Shown here: piece after piece, positions 52,127-61,629 of the stretch
Numbering within the stretch: position 1 is the stretch's first letter
Layout: each line of letters opens with the position of its first letter
Assembly: GCF_044772865.1 (NCBI RefSeq)
Contig: NZ_CP173029.1
Span: 2,046,001-2,110,000 of the forward strand
Direction: 5' to 3'
DNA length: 64,000 bases
DNA from: Algirhabdus cladophorae
Lineage (GTDB): Bacteria; Pseudomonadota; Alphaproteobacteria; Rhodobacterales; Rhodobacteraceae
Translations under genes and position numbers: made by a program
The notes under the pieces: model-generated
Told to the model about the DNA's origin: nothing
What the model saw: the letters and a program-made list of their open reading frames with translations, nothing else
Database searches by the model: none

Positions 52127-52837
52127 ATGCTTAGACTATGCCTTTTGTGTCTCATGTTGCTGCCAAATCTGGCAGACGCAGGTGCTTGGCCAAGGGGCAA
52201 ATATCAGGGCTACTTTGATCTGTCGTTCTTTTCTTACGACGGACAGACCCCAAACAAGCATGTTTACGGTGAGTTTGGGGTTACAGATCAGATCACTTTG
52301 ACCCTTGATGGGATCTACCAAGAGGAAATTGGTGGCCTTACTGGCATCATCGGTCTGGTTTACGCCCTGCCGGAGGGAACGTTGCCCTTTCAGCTTTCGA
52401 TTGGCGGCGGGGTTGGTCGCGCGCTCTACTTCTATGAGGTCACAGAAGATGTGTTTGAGTTTCGTGGCGGACGCCGCATTCAAATCGCGCAAACAATAAC
52501 GCAAACCATAACGACCCAGAACGCCGCACAACTGAGCCTTCATTTGGGATTTAGCACGTTAAAGACATGGAGCACCGCAGATCTACGGTATCTGACCTTT
52601 CAAAGCACCGGTAGTTACCTAGCAAAACTGGATTTAACACATGGTTATCACGTTTCGGATCGTTTGAATGCCATGGTCCAAGTGCAAATTGGCCAAGCCA
52701 GCGAGTTCAATTACCTCAATTTGGCTCCAGCAATCGAATGGAGCTTTACCCCTAATATTGCAATGGTTTTGGGCGGAGTTTATGACACCAAGGGCGACAG
52801 CCATGCGGTGCGTTTGGGTGCAGTTGTCAGGTTTTAG
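52127..52837 (+). CDS. Outer-membrane beta-barrel candidate protein
   Basis: A 236-residue protein of unknown function with a signal peptide (MLRLCLLCLMLLPNLADAGA). The mature chain is alternating short amphipathic strands with turns (GKYQGYFDLSFFSYDG, VYGEFGVTDQITLTLDGIYQ, AMVQVQIGQASEFNYLNLAP, NIAMVLGGVYDTKGDSHAVR) and ends in phenylalanine (GAVVRF), the usual outer-membrane insertion signal. It is probably a small barrel. It follows uvrB by 54 bases, likely by chance. The ATG at 52127 is chosen as the start of the signal peptide. Confidence 0.75.
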   Translation: MLRLCLLCLMLLPNLADAGAWPRGKYQGYFDLSFFSYDGQTPNKHVYGEFGVTDQITLTLDGIYQEEIGGLTGIIGLVYALPEGTLPFQLSIGGGVGRALYFYEVTEDVFEFRGGRRIQIAQTITQTITTQNAAQLSLHLGFSTLKTWSTADLRYLTFQSTGSYLAKLDLTHGYHVSDRLNAMVQVQIGQASEFNYLNLAPAIEWSFTPNIAMVLGGVYDTKGDSHAVRLGAVVRF

Positions 52838-52839
52838 GC

Positions 52840-53109
52840 CTAGTCTGTGTCCATGATCCTTACAATCTCGGCCGCCCATTCGCCGATAATTGGAATAAAA
52901 TCGACCGAGCTGAGAACATAGCCCAAGACAGACACCAAAATCGTGGCCCCCACTACGGTGCCCAAACCAAAAGCCAAACCGCGCAAAAATTGAAAAGCGA
53001 CGAGCCGCGGCACGGAATTGTGAATTTCGACGAAACGGTGGCTGTTAAGGCGCTTCACCTCTGACTTGAGTTCGGCCATTTCGGCTACCAATAACGTCAC
53101 ATCTGCCAT
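52840..53109 (-). CDS. DUF5665 family small membrane protein
   Basis: An 89-residue protein. An N-terminal coiled stretch (LLVAEMAELKSEVKRLNSHR) is followed by RFVEIHNSVPRLVAFQFLRG and one long hydrophobic region (LAFGLGTVVGATILVSVLGY) and VDFIPIIGEW. This arrangement is the DUF5665 family, for which no function is known. It is convergent with the barrel gene (2 bases apart) and divergent from the flavin-type gene that follows. Confidence 0.8.
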   Translation of the reverse strand: MADVTLLVAEMAELKSEVKRLNSHRFVEIHNSVPRLVAFQFLRGLAFGLGTVVGATILVSVLGYVLSSVDFIPIIGEWAAEIVRIMDTD

Positions 53110-53176
53110 CTCAATACACCCTAGCTTTTGCCGTCAAAAGCTTGCCCAAGCGGGATTGGAATGACAAGCTGGTTTT

Positions 53177-53653
53177 ATGAAGAACCCTATTCGCCCTGTT
53201 GATGACGATGCCCGCGCTCTGGCTGTTGATCTGATAGCGCAGGCAAAATTTGGGGCCCTCGCGGTGGAGACCACCGAAGGTCCAATGGTCAGTCGCATAG
53301 CCCTCGCTCAAATCGCAGGCTTTGGTTTGGTCAGTCTTGTTTCTGACCTCAGCCATCATACTCAGGCGCTGCAGCATTCGCCCCGTGTTTCACTGTTGGT
53401 CGGCGAACCTGGGGAAAAGGGCGACGCCCTGACCCATCCGCGCCTCACGATCCAAGCGCAGGCTGTGCGCGTAGAACATGACACGGATACATTCAGAGAA
53501 ATCGCACACGAGTATTTGGAACGCTTGCCGAAATCAAAGCTATATATCGATTTTCTGGATTTCGTTTTTTTGCAATTCAAGCCGGTTCAGGCACATCTAA
53601 ACGGCGGATTTGGTAAGGCTTACGTATTGCAACCCTCTGATTTGGCAGCATAA
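53177..53653 (+). CDS. Pyridoxamine 5'-phosphate oxidase-like / HugZ-like FMN-binding protein
   Basis: A 158-residue split-barrel protein. GALAVETTEGPMVSRIALAQ, LVSDLSHHTQALQHSPRVSL and GDALTHPRLTIQAQAV are the conserved strands of the PNPOx-like family, and the C-terminal FVFLQFKPVQAHLNGGFGKA fits HugZ-type members that bind heme or FMN. HugZ degrades heme; this short form lacks the second HugZ domain, so the reaction is uncertain. Its stop codon is part of a strong terminator stem. Confidence 0.82.
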   Translation: MKNPIRPVDDDARALAVDLIAQAKFGALAVETTEGPMVSRIALAQIAGFGLVSLVSDLSHHTQALQHSPRVSLLVGEPGEKGDALTHPRLTIQAQAVRVEHDTDTFREIAHEYLERLPKSKLYIDFLDFVFLQFKPVQAHLNGGFGKAYVLQPSDLAA

Positions 53654-53673
53654 AGGGGCCCGGAGGCCCCTTT
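53652..53673. terminator. Bidirectional terminator hairpin
   Basis: AAAGGGGCC - CGGA - GGCCCCTTT is a perfect 9-bp stem with a 4-base loop, lying between two convergent genes. A T-rich stretch follows in the plus direction (TTTGAGATTTT), and the AAA arm gives TTT on the minus strand. Confidence 0.85.
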
Positions 53674-53679
53674 GAGATT

Positions 53680-55968
53680 TTAAAGTGGATTGTCGCAACG
53701 CACCCTGACTTGCACCTCGCCGCGACAGGGTTGATCCCAGTGCAGATGGACCTCGTCTTTATTTGTACCACGCTGGGTTTCCGCCCAAGGCACCGAACTT
53801 ACCCGCGTGCTGCCAGATAGGATTTCAGACCGTTGAACAAAGGCTTCCATCACCCGCAAACGTCCACCAAACGGCATATATGGCGCGCCTGAAATGACCC
53901 ACGTCGAGGCATCTGTGTTCTGCTCAAAGCGCAAAGAGGCCGGTGTTTGTGTCTCATTTTCAACTGCATTGAAGGTATTGTTGTCAAACACAACATTGAC
54001 CGTGCGGCTATAGTTTAGGCTGGCAAAACTATCGTCCAATTTGTCTACGCGTGTGATCGAACCGTTCAAAGATCTAAAGACATTTCCCGTCACCGACAGA
54101 CCCTGCAGATAATGACCCGACCCAAAGGGCTTGACCACGATAAAGCTGAATTCATCGTTCACATCATTGACGGTAAAGATATTGCCCGTGATGGACAGCC
54201 CGCCGAACGAGAATGACGATGTGTATTCAGGCGTCGGCTCATATTCGTTGGTCAGCTCGATAAAGTTATTGTCGATATAATTGCCGGTAATGACTGATTT
54301 GGAATTGGAATCCGTGAACACCAGCCCGCCGACGCGCAGGCCATCAACTTCGTCATCACCCATAAACCAGTGATTGCCGACAATCAGGTTCCCGCTGCCC
54401 CCCAGAACAGCAAAACGCTGGAACTGCGAGATGCGGTTGTTGCGCAGTTTCACGTCATTGCCGTTGCAATTTAGGGCCAGCGTCGTTCGATTTTGTACAG
54501 AAATCGCAGATTCACCCGAGCTGATCCGACAATTGTCCACCATCAGGCCTTGGCATCCAGTACCAATCGAGGTGATGCACCGCGCCACAGGTTTGGCAAT
54601 TGCGCAGTCATTAAAGCGGAAGGTCAGACCGTCAGGCGGCAACATCACACCGCTTGCGCGGTTGTTACACAGGAAATCAACACCGTCCAATTTGAACTTA
54701 CTCAGACTAGCGAACCCACTGAAATCTAAAATGTAGCGGAAGCGTTTAAAGGTATACGTCTGGTTTGACGCAGCACCGTAGAACGGTTGCGACAGGGTAA
54801 TTGTCTGGGCCGAAACATTTACGTCGTTGACATAAATCTCGCGACCGACCCCGTCCCCTTCTACAAGTGAGCCTTTTTCGATGTTGGCAATATTGGCCAC
54901 GTTGCTCAGAATCCGCGGATTGGCTGGGGTGTAACTGGCGGACGACGTGACCTCGGCAGTCTCCCAATTCACATCGCCTTGGGCATCAAATTCACCGTTT
55001 CGCAAAACACGACGGCTGGCAAAGACATCCTTATTGTCGACCGCCGCTTGCACATCAATTGGTCCGTCCAATTGCACGCGACGCCCGCCCATATCCAACG
55101 AGGTGTGGTCCACAGAATTCAACAGCGCCTGAAAGGCTTTCTTGAAGGCTTCGACTTCGTCGCCAAAGGCTTCGATATAGCTGGGCAGATCAAAGTTCTT
55201 GCGCAGCGCCAGACGTTTGTCGACAGGCATTTGAACCGTGCCCTCAAAGGTCACAGAACTGTCCATCGTGACGTTGTTGCCGAGGAAATAGACACCTGCC
55301 GGAACAAAAACGCGGCGCCCGTCGGAGGCTGCATCAGCCGCATTAAAGGCCGCACTGTCATCCGTGATGCCGTCGCCAATCGCGCCAAAATCTTTGACGT
55401 CGACAAGGTCGATCATGTCGCGCAGGAAAGCCCCAGTGATATCTTCAATTTCGATGTCATCTACGCGAATAGCCCCACCAGTGGCCCCGGTCAGATCCAA
55501 TCCAATATGAGCATAGGTCGGGGTCGTGCCCCAGGCCATATCAACACCCGAACGGTTACCAGATCCAATAATGGCATTGATTTCAACCACTTCACCATAA
55601 GTAGTCAGGGTCGTGTCTGGACCAGTCGTATCAATGTTGCTGACTTCATTGTTGTTGCCGTCACCAGCCCAGGCTGCGATGCGAACAGTGGGCAGTGGGC
55701 CGCTTAATGCTTTAACACGGGCTTTGATGCGCAAATAACATCCCGGCACCAATGGGGTTTGGCCCATATAGCGCAAGTTTTGCGTGCTGGATGTTTTGAT
55801 CAATTCAAGGCAGCCACCAAAATCCTGATCAGCCGGCACGTAGATGCCGTTTGCAGATCCATCATAGGTGGCCGAACCGGGTGTGCCGTCCTGCGAAGAC
55901 CAAACGTCCAAACCTTGCGAAAATGCAGGCGGGGTCAAAACCCAGCCCTCTGTAATGACCTTATTCAT
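53680..55968 (-). CDS. Pectate-lyase-fold (right-handed beta-helix) protein without signal peptide
   Basis: A 762-residue protein. Residues about 1-195 look like a carbohydrate-binding-type sandwich (GWVLTPPAFSQGLDVWSSQD, GGAIRVDDIEIEDITGAFLR). At about 205 begins a Pectate_lyase_3 / GH28-like start (VDVKDFGAIGDGITDDSAAF, VFVPAGVYFLGNNVTMDSS), followed by many short parallel-helix coils (KSVITGNYIDNN, FGGLSITGNIFTVND, GLSVTGNVFRSLNG). The C-terminus is a small strand-rich cap. There is no signal peptide; the layout resembles phage tail spikes or gene-transfer-agent spikes. The ATG at 55968 has AAGGGG upstream. A cytosolic sugar enzyme is less likely. Confidence 0.78.
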   Translation of the reverse strand: MNKVITEGWVLTPPAFSQGLDVWSSQDGTPGSATYDGSANGIYVPADQDFGGCLELIKTSSTQNLRYMGQTPLVPGCYLRIKARVKALSGPLPTVRIAAWAGDGNNNEVSNIDTTGPDTTLTTYGEVVEINAIIGSGNRSGVDMAWGTTPTYAHIGLDLTGATGGAIRVDDIEIEDITGAFLRDMIDLVDVKDFGAIGDGITDDSAAFNAADAASDGRRVFVPAGVYFLGNNVTMDSSVTFEGTVQMPVDKRLALRKNFDLPSYIEAFGDEVEAFKKAFQALLNSVDHTSLDMGGRRVQLDGPIDVQAAVDNKDVFASRRVLRNGEFDAQGDVNWETAEVTSSASYTPANPRILSNVANIANIEKGSLVEGDGVGREIYVNDVNVSAQTITLSQPFYGAASNQTYTFKRFRYILDFSGFASLSKFKLDGVDFLCNNRASGVMLPPDGLTFRFNDCAIAKPVARCITSIGTGCQGLMVDNCRISSGESAISVQNRTTLALNCNGNDVKLRNNRISQFQRFAVLGGSGNLIVGNHWFMGDDEVDGLRVGGLVFTDSNSKSVITGNYIDNNFIELTNEYEPTPEYTSSFSFGGLSITGNIFTVNDVNDEFSFIVVKPFGSGHYLQGLSVTGNVFRSLNGSITRVDKLDDSFASLNYSRTVNVVFDNNTFNAVENETQTPASLRFEQNTDASTWVISGAPYMPFGGRLRVMEAFVQRSEILSGSTRVSSVPWAETQRGTNKDEVHLHWDQPCRGEVQVRVRCDNPL

Positions 55969-56135
55969 AAATACCCCTTTTCTGCAGGGGCCCCAGACAG
56001 CAAAACCGCTACCTAAGCCCAATGCATGACAAACCACGGCGCAAGGGTCAGTGCCCAGCGCGCGCCAAGGGGGTATCAACCTTGGGTAAACAGATCTTCA
56101 GACCACCGTCACGGTGCCCCGAAGTTGAGGACGGG

Positions 56136-56549
56136 TTAGGCGCCAATATCAGGGGAAGGCAACAGCTGAACGCCATTGATTTGCCAAGTGCCCTCTTCGG
56201 TTTGGATCATTTGATAGTCCAGCATGTGTAGACCGCCTGACGCGTCTTGGATCATTACTTTTTGCCACAACTGGCCTGCAATTTCCCGCAGTTCCAAGTA
56301 CCGCACTGTCTGATTGCGCCAGACCATCGGATAGCCGCGCTGGACCATCATCCCAAACCGATTGGCGTCGCCAAACATACCTTGGATCATCGGGCTGGCA
56401 TAAGAATAGGCTTCGGCAAAGTTGTCAGATCTGAACGCTTCCATTTGGTTTTGAATAGTTGTCTCAATCTCGACCTGCGGGCCAGATTGAGCCAACGACA
56501 TCGTCGCCATCAATGTGCCTAGTACAGTGCCCATAACAAACGTCCGCAT
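56136..56549 (-). CDS. DUF4864 family secreted protein
   Basis: A 137-residue protein with a signal peptide (MRTFVMGTVLGTLMATMSLA). The mature part (TTIQNQMEAFRSDNFAEAYS, YASPMIQGMFGDANRFGMMV, GYPMVWRNQTVRYLELREI, GTWQINGVQLLPSPD) matches the DUF4864 family, an NTF2/cystatin-like fold of unknown function found in alphaproteobacteria. It is periplasmic by prediction. It is on the same strand as the beta-helix gene downstream but separated from it by about 170 bases. Confidence 0.82.
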   Translation of the reverse strand: MRTFVMGTVLGTLMATMSLAQSGPQVEIETTIQNQMEAFRSDNFAEAYSYASPMIQGMFGDANRFGMMVQRGYPMVWRNQTVRYLELREIAGQLWQKVMIQDASGGLHMLDYQMIQTEEGTWQINGVQLLPSPDIGA

Positions 56550-56615
56550 GGCTTACCCTTTCTACGTTGCCTTAGATAAGGGTAAGGCCAATAAGCTAAA
56601 GGTCAAATACCCCGC

Positions 56616-58190
56616 CTATAACAGATCGCCGTTCAGCCCCTTGTCGATCAAGGCAATCGTTTCATCGATCCCATAAAGGGCGATGAACCCGCCAAACCGC
56701 GGCCCTTGGGACGCCCCTAGCAGAACCTCATAGAGCGCCTTGAACCACTCGCGCAATGGGTCGAACCGCTCGCGTCCACAGGCGAAAACCACCGATTGCA
56801 GAGCCTCGGCATCCAATCCACCGTCCCAAGTTTTCAACTGTTCGCGCAGATCCAACAGGGCCTCGCGCTCTACGTCGCTTGGCAAACGGTAGGTCTTTTC
56901 GGGTTTCACAAAATCATTGTAGTAGCGCACCGCAAATCCTGCCGCGGCATCAAGGTCAGGATGGGTTTGCGGCGTCGCCTCTGGCGCATAGCGTTGGATA
57001 AAGCCCCACAACTGATCCTTTTCTTCAGCCCCCGCGACGGAGGCCAAATTCAACAGCATAGAAAACGGCACAACCATGTTGGAGGCAGGCACGTTGTGGC
57101 CATGAATATGGAACACTGGATTGGCCAAGCGCTGTTTTGTGTCTTGGTCCGAATACCCGCGCAGTTGCTGGTGATATTCGTCCACGGCCTTTGGAATCAC
57201 ATCAAAATACAACCGTTTAGCCGTCTTGGGCTTTTGATACATGAAATACTGCAGGCTCTCGGGGGCTGCGTAGGTCAGCCATTCTTCCATCGACAAGCCG
57301 TTGCCTTTCGACTTGGAGATCTTTTGACCCAATTCATCATTGAACAACTCATACGACAGGCTTTCTGGTGGGGTGACCCCCAAGGCGCGACAGATTTTGG
57401 TGGATTGCGTGACACTGTCGATCAAGTCCTTGCCTGACATCTCGTAGTCCACGCCTAATGCCGCCCAGCGCATGGCCCAATCAGCCTTCCACTGCATTTT
57501 CACGTTGCCGCCGGTGACAGGGATTTCAACCCGTTCGCCGTCAGGTTCTTCGTAAACAATCGTGCCTCTTGCTACATTGCGTTCTAGGGTCGGCACCTGC
57601 AAAACGTGACCGGTCTTGGGCGAAATAGGCAAGAAACACGAGTAGGTTGCGCGACGTTCTTCGCCTAGTGTTGGCAGCATGATATCTTGGATTTTGTCAA
57701 AGCGGTCCAAAGCACGCAGCAGCATCTCATCAAACTTACCGGCCTGATAATAGTCCGTCGCGCTGATAAACTGGTATTCAAAGCCAAAGCTGTCCAAAAA
57801 TTCGTTTAGACGCGCATTGTTGTGTTGGGCAAAGCCATCGTGCGTGCCAAATGGATCGCGCACCTTGGTCAGCGGCAGGTTCAGATCCTGCTTCAACTCC
57901 TCCTGCATCGGCACGTTGGAGGGCACTTTGCGAAAGCCGTCCATATCGTCTGAAAAGCAGATCAAACGCGCAGGAATATCACTGATCATCTCGAACGCAC
58001 GCCGGACCATGGTTGTGCGTGACACCTCGCCAAAGGTTCCGATATGCGGCAAACCACTGGGTCCATAGCCTGTCTGAAACAGCACATAGCCCTTTTCCGG
58101 CGGGGCCTTTGCGACCCGTTTGAGCAAGCGCCGCGCCTCTTCAAAAGGCCATGCTTTGGAATTTAGCGCTTCTTCACGGATGTCAGACAT
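56616..58190 (-). CDS. lysK: Class I lysyl-tRNA synthetase
   Basis: A 524-residue class I aminoacyl-tRNA synthetase that charges tRNA-Lys. The HIGH-type motif is PSGLPHIGTFGEV and the KMSKS-type motif is GQKISKSKGNGLSMEEW. The N-terminal REEALNSKAWPFEEARRLLK is typical of alphaproteobacterial LysRS-I. The start has a strong AGGAGATAATCA ribosome-binding site. Class I LysRS is the usual form in alphaproteobacteria and archaea, which supports the taxonomic placement. Confidence 0.95.
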   Translation of the reverse strand: MSDIREEALNSKAWPFEEARRLLKRVAKAPPEKGYVLFQTGYGPSGLPHIGTFGEVSRTTMVRRAFEMISDIPARLICFSDDMDGFRKVPSNVPMQEELKQDLNLPLTKVRDPFGTHDGFAQHNNARLNEFLDSFGFEYQFISATDYYQAGKFDEMLLRALDRFDKIQDIMLPTLGEERRATYSCFLPISPKTGHVLQVPTLERNVARGTIVYEEPDGERVEIPVTGGNVKMQWKADWAMRWAALGVDYEMSGKDLIDSVTQSTKICRALGVTPPESLSYELFNDELGQKISKSKGNGLSMEEWLTYAAPESLQYFMYQKPKTAKRLYFDVIPKAVDEYHQQLRGYSDQDTKQRLANPVFHIHGHNVPASNMVVPFSMLLNLASVAGAEEKDQLWGFIQRYAPEATPQTHPDLDAAAGFAVRYYNDFVKPEKTYRLPSDVEREALLDLREQLKTWDGGLDAEALQSVVFACGRERFDPLREWFKALYEVLLGASQGPRFGGFIALYGIDETIALIDKGLNGDLL

Positions 58191-58300
58191 TGATTATCTC
58201 CTAAAATGACGAAAAACCCGTCATCTGGGCCGCTACCTATTGCGGTGTGGGGGGGGCGTCAATAAATTGGTGGCAAAGCGACCAAAGGAACAACCGCCCC

Positions 58301-58720
58301 GTGCCCATCACAGCCCCTCTTACTGCGCAAGACAGTCTTGCGGCCGTTATGATCTTGGTCTCGGCCTCGGACACCAATATGCGCACATCCGAGTTGATGC
58401 AGATCACCAATGCCATCAACAACCTGCCTGTTTTTGCGGGCTATGACGCGGACAAGTTGACCCTTGTCAGCCAAGCTGTGTTTGATTTGTTGGAACAAGA
58501 AGACGGGCTGGAGGCGCTTTTTGGTTTGATCCGCGACGCGCTGCCGGATCATCTATTTGAAACAGCCTATGCCTTGGCCTGCGAAGTGGCTGCAGCCGAT
58601 GGTAAAACCGGCCAGCCGGAACTGCGCGTTTTGGAAGAAATCCGGTACGAGTTGCGTCTTGACCCGCTGCATGCCGCAGCCATCGAACGTGGGGCCAAAG
58701 CCCGCCATATGATCCTCTGA
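58301..58720 (+). CDS. TerB-like tellurite-resistance family protein
   Basis: A 139-residue helical protein of the TerB/DjlA fold (LAAVMILVSASDTNMRTSEL, TLVSQAVFDLLEQEDGLEAL, FETAYALACEVAAADGKTGQ, ELRVLEEIRYELRLDPLHAA). The GTG at 58301 (VPITAPLTAQ) is chosen because the conserved fold begins right after it and AAGGAAC lies upstream. A longer form to 58247 adds low-complexity residues. Proteins of this fold carry acidic metal-binding residues, but tellurite resistance itself is not shown. It is divergent from lysK. Confidence 0.8.
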   Translation: MPITAPLTAQDSLAAVMILVSASDTNMRTSELMQITNAINNLPVFAGYDADKLTLVSQAVFDLLEQEDGLEALFGLIRDALPDHLFETAYALACEVAAADGKTGQPELRVLEEIRYELRLDPLHAAAIERGAKARHMIL

Positions 58721-58788
58721 CATCTCTTGCACTCTGACTGTAGGGCTGAAACTGTCGCGCCAACCCAGCCTTTAGCAAAGCCCTGCAT

Positions 58789-60003
58789 ATGACCCCTGCC
58801 CCGTTTCTTACTGCCAACGCCCGCTGGCTGGGTGCAGGCGGCGTGATGACCTTTGGGTCCTGTATCGGCCAAACCTTCTTTATCTCAATCTTCGCCGCTC
58901 AGATCATGGCGGACTTTGGGATTACTGATGGGCAATGGGGCCAACTTTACGGTGCGGGTACCCTTGCCTCTGGGCTATTGATGATTTGGGCCGGAGGCCT
59001 CGCTGACAAATTTCGAGCCCGCAATTTAGCGATTTTGTGTTTGTGTGGTCTGGCTATTTTGGCCACGGCTATGGCGTGGAACAGATCCGTTTGGGCCATT
59101 CCCTTTATTATCTTTGGGCTGAGGCTTTTTGGCCAAGGCATGTTGCATCACAGCGCATTGGTCGCAATGTCTCGTTGGTTCGTCGCCGCCCGAGGTCGGG
59201 CGATAGCCGTATCACAACTGGGGTTTTCCTTGGGTGAGGCGTTTTTACCCTTTGCCTTTGCACTGATGCTGACGCAATTCTCGTGGCGCAGTTTGTGGCT
59301 GTTGCCTGTTATCGCCTGCCTTGTCATGATGCCGCTGCTGCACCGGTTGCTCTCCCAAGAACGCACGCCGCAATCGCTGGCCGCCCAAGACAGCACAACA
59401 GGCATGCACGGGCTTCAATGGAACCGCCCCATGGCCCTTAGGCATTGGCTGATCTGGTCGCTTGCACCCCTGATCATGGGACCCAGCGCTTTTGGAACCG
59501 CATTTTTCTTTCAGCAAGTCCATTTTGCGGGGACCAAAGGGATTTCCCATGAGGCCCTTACTGCATTGTTCCCCGTCTACACGTTTTCGACCATCGGCTT
59601 TGCCCTGATATTTGGCGCGATGATCGACAGGTTCGGGGCCAGCCGCCTTCTGCCCTATATTGGTCTGCCACTTGTGGTTGGCTTTTTGACACTTTGGGGG
59701 GCAGCGGGCCTGATGGGGTTGATCATTGGCCTGCTCTTTATGGCCTTAGCCCAAGGCGGCAACGGCACCGTTTTGGTAGCCTTTTGGTCTGAAGTTTTTG
59801 GAACCAAGCACATTGGATCGATCAAAGCCTTTGCCACAGCCTTGATGGTTATCGGATCCGCAATCGGTCCAGCCCTTAGCGGTATCTTGATCGACTACGG
59901 GATTACGTTTGAGGCGCAAATGCCTGCAATTTCTGTATATTTCCTAGTATCCACCATGATCAGTTGGGCTGCCGTCAGGGCTGCGCGCCGCAGTCTAGCT
60001 TAG
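58789..60003 (+). CDS. MFS transporter
   Basis: A 404-residue protein with 12 predicted helices and the MFS loop signature between helices 2 and 3 (GGLADKFRARNLAILC). Helix 4 shows IFGLRLFGQGMLHHSALVAM and the second half repeats the pattern (IFGAMIDRFGASRLLPYI). The substrate is not evident; the general look is of the monocarboxylate/oxalate-formate-type or nitrate-like antiporters. It overlaps the convergent acyl-CoA synthetase gene by 9 bases. Confidence 0.85.
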   Translation: MTPAPFLTANARWLGAGGVMTFGSCIGQTFFISIFAAQIMADFGITDGQWGQLYGAGTLASGLLMIWAGGLADKFRARNLAILCLCGLAILATAMAWNRSVWAIPFIIFGLRLFGQGMLHHSALVAMSRWFVAARGRAIAVSQLGFSLGEAFLPFAFALMLTQFSWRSLWLLPVIACLVMMPLLHRLLSQERTPQSLAAQDSTTGMHGLQWNRPMALRHWLIWSLAPLIMGPSAFGTAFFFQQVHFAGTKGISHEALTALFPVYTFSTIGFALIFGAMIDRFGASRLLPYIGLPLVVGFLTLWGAAGLMGLIIGLLFMALAQGGNGTVLVAFWSEVFGTKHIGSIKAFATALMVIGSAIGPALSGILIDYGITFEAQMPAISVYFLVSTMISWAAVRAARRSLA

Positions 60004-61629
60004 CCGCTTGCGCAGGGCGCTGCGCACGATCTTACCTGTTGGGGTCATCGGCATTTCGTCCAAGAACTCCACACGGCGCGGATATTCATAGGCTGCAAGG
60101 CGTGTTTTGACGTGCTCTGCGATCTCGGCGGCCAGTGTCGGACTGGGCCGCGCGCCCTCGACCAAAGTTACGCAAGCCGCAACGATTTGGCCTCGGATCG
60201 GATCAGGTGTGCCTACCACTCCCGCCATGGCAACCATCGGATGCGTCTGCAGGCAGGTTTCGATCTCGGCAGGTCCAATGCGGTAGCCCGCGCTGGAAAT
60301 TACATCATCCTCGCGCCCAAGGAACTGAAATAGCCCATTGGCGTGCCGGACGCCCATATCCCCTGTGACCAGCCATCGGCCATCAGAATTTTCGACGTAT
60401 TTGTCCTGAGTTGCAGCACTTTGACCCAGATATTCCAAAAACATCACCGGGTTTGGTGCCCGCACAGCAATCACCCCTTCTTGACCGTCGGGCACACTTG
60501 CGCCTGTCGCCTGGTCCAGCACAGCCACATCAAATCCGGGGACGGGTCGCCCCATCATTCCTGGTGTGACGGGTTCTAGTGCCGCGCATGACATCAGAAC
60601 CAGATTGCATTCGGTCTGGCCGTAAATTTCGTTGATCGTGCACCCGAATGTCGCCTCACCCCAGGCGATCATATCCGCACCCAAAGCCTCGCCACCGCTG
60701 ATGATCGCACGCAGCGCCAGCGGATTTGGGGCCGGCTCAAGGCGCATGATCTTTAGCGCTGTGGGCGGCAAAAACGCAAGCGTGACGTTATGGTCCTGCA
60801 TCAAATCAAAGGCTGCTTGCGCGGTGAATTTGTCGAACCGATGCGCAACAACTGGGATCCCATGATAAAGCGCTGGTAGCAGCACATCCAACAGGCCCCC
60901 GATCCACGCCCAGTCTGCAGGCGTCCAGATCACGTCGTCAGGGTAAGGCGCAAAATTCAGCCCATATTCGAACCCGGGCAAATGGCCCAGAAGGACCCGG
61001 TGACCATGCAGCGCGCCCTTTGGTGGCCCGGTTGTGCCAGATGTGTAGATCAGGATTGCGGGATCATCCGCCCGGGTGTGAACAGAAGAAAAAGTGACGG
61101 GGGCATCAGCCATCTGTGGCCCAAGACCCATTGGCCCATGATCATCCACATCAATAACCAAAAGGTCCGGCAATTCTGAGCGCAGCTCCCGCAGCAACAG
61201 CGCGCCCTTGGCATCCGTGATAACGACCTTGGCTTTGGCGTCGCGCAACCGATGCAGCAGCGCGTCCGGGCCAAAAAGCACAAACAGCGGCAAACACACC
61301 GCCCCCATTTTCAGCGTCGCCAGATGCGCCCAAGCTGTCTCGACACGTTGCGGCAGCAAAATTCCAACAGCCGCTCCACGCCCAACACCCGCGCCCTCCA
61401 GAACATGGGCCAAACGGTTGCTGTCGCGATCTATGGCGGCAAAGCTATGGGGCGTGGCCCGACCGTTTTTGTCAATGTCCACAATCGCTTTGCGATCCGG
61501 GTAATGCTCCAGCCCGTGGTCGCAAATCGCCGTGGCAATGTTAAACTGATCGGGAATAATCCAATCAAACGCGGCATGAGTGCTGGAATAATCCATCATC
61601 TGCCGCAAAACAGCGCGGTTAGCTGCCAT
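59995..61629 (-). CDS. AMP-dependent acyl-CoA synthetase (acetyl-CoA synthetase-like)
   Basis: A 544-residue adenylate-forming enzyme. The AMP-binding signature is LIYTSGTTGPPKGALHGH, followed by NEIYGQTECNLVLMS, the hinge/ATP region WLVTGDMGVRHANGLFQFLG, REDDVISSAGYRIGPAEIET, and the catalytic lysine in TPTGKIVRSALR. It activates a short- or medium-chain carboxylate to its CoA ester. The start MAANRAVLRQ overlaps the dacB stop by 11 bases; an inner start at 61599 (MMDYSSTHAAF) is possible. It is co-oriented with dacB upstream. Confidence 0.87.
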   Translation of the reverse strand: MAANRAVLRQMMDYSSTHAAFDWIIPDQFNIATAICDHGLEHYPDRKAIVDIDKNGRATPHSFAAIDRDSNRLAHVLEGAGVGRGAAVGILLPQRVETAWAHLATLKMGAVCLPLFVLFGPDALLHRLRDAKAKVVITDAKGALLLRELRSELPDLLVIDVDDHGPMGLGPQMADAPVTFSSVHTRADDPAILIYTSGTTGPPKGALHGHRVLLGHLPGFEYGLNFAPYPDDVIWTPADWAWIGGLLDVLLPALYHGIPVVAHRFDKFTAQAAFDLMQDHNVTLAFLPPTALKIMRLEPAPNPLALRAIISGGEALGADMIAWGEATFGCTINEIYGQTECNLVLMSCAALEPVTPGMMGRPVPGFDVAVLDQATGASVPDGQEGVIAVRAPNPVMFLEYLGQSAATQDKYVENSDGRWLVTGDMGVRHANGLFQFLGREDDVISSAGYRIGPAEIETCLQTHPMVAMAGVVGTPDPIRGQIVAACVTLVEGARPSPTLAAEIAEHVKTRLAAYEYPRRVEFLDEMPMTPTGKIVRSALRKRLS

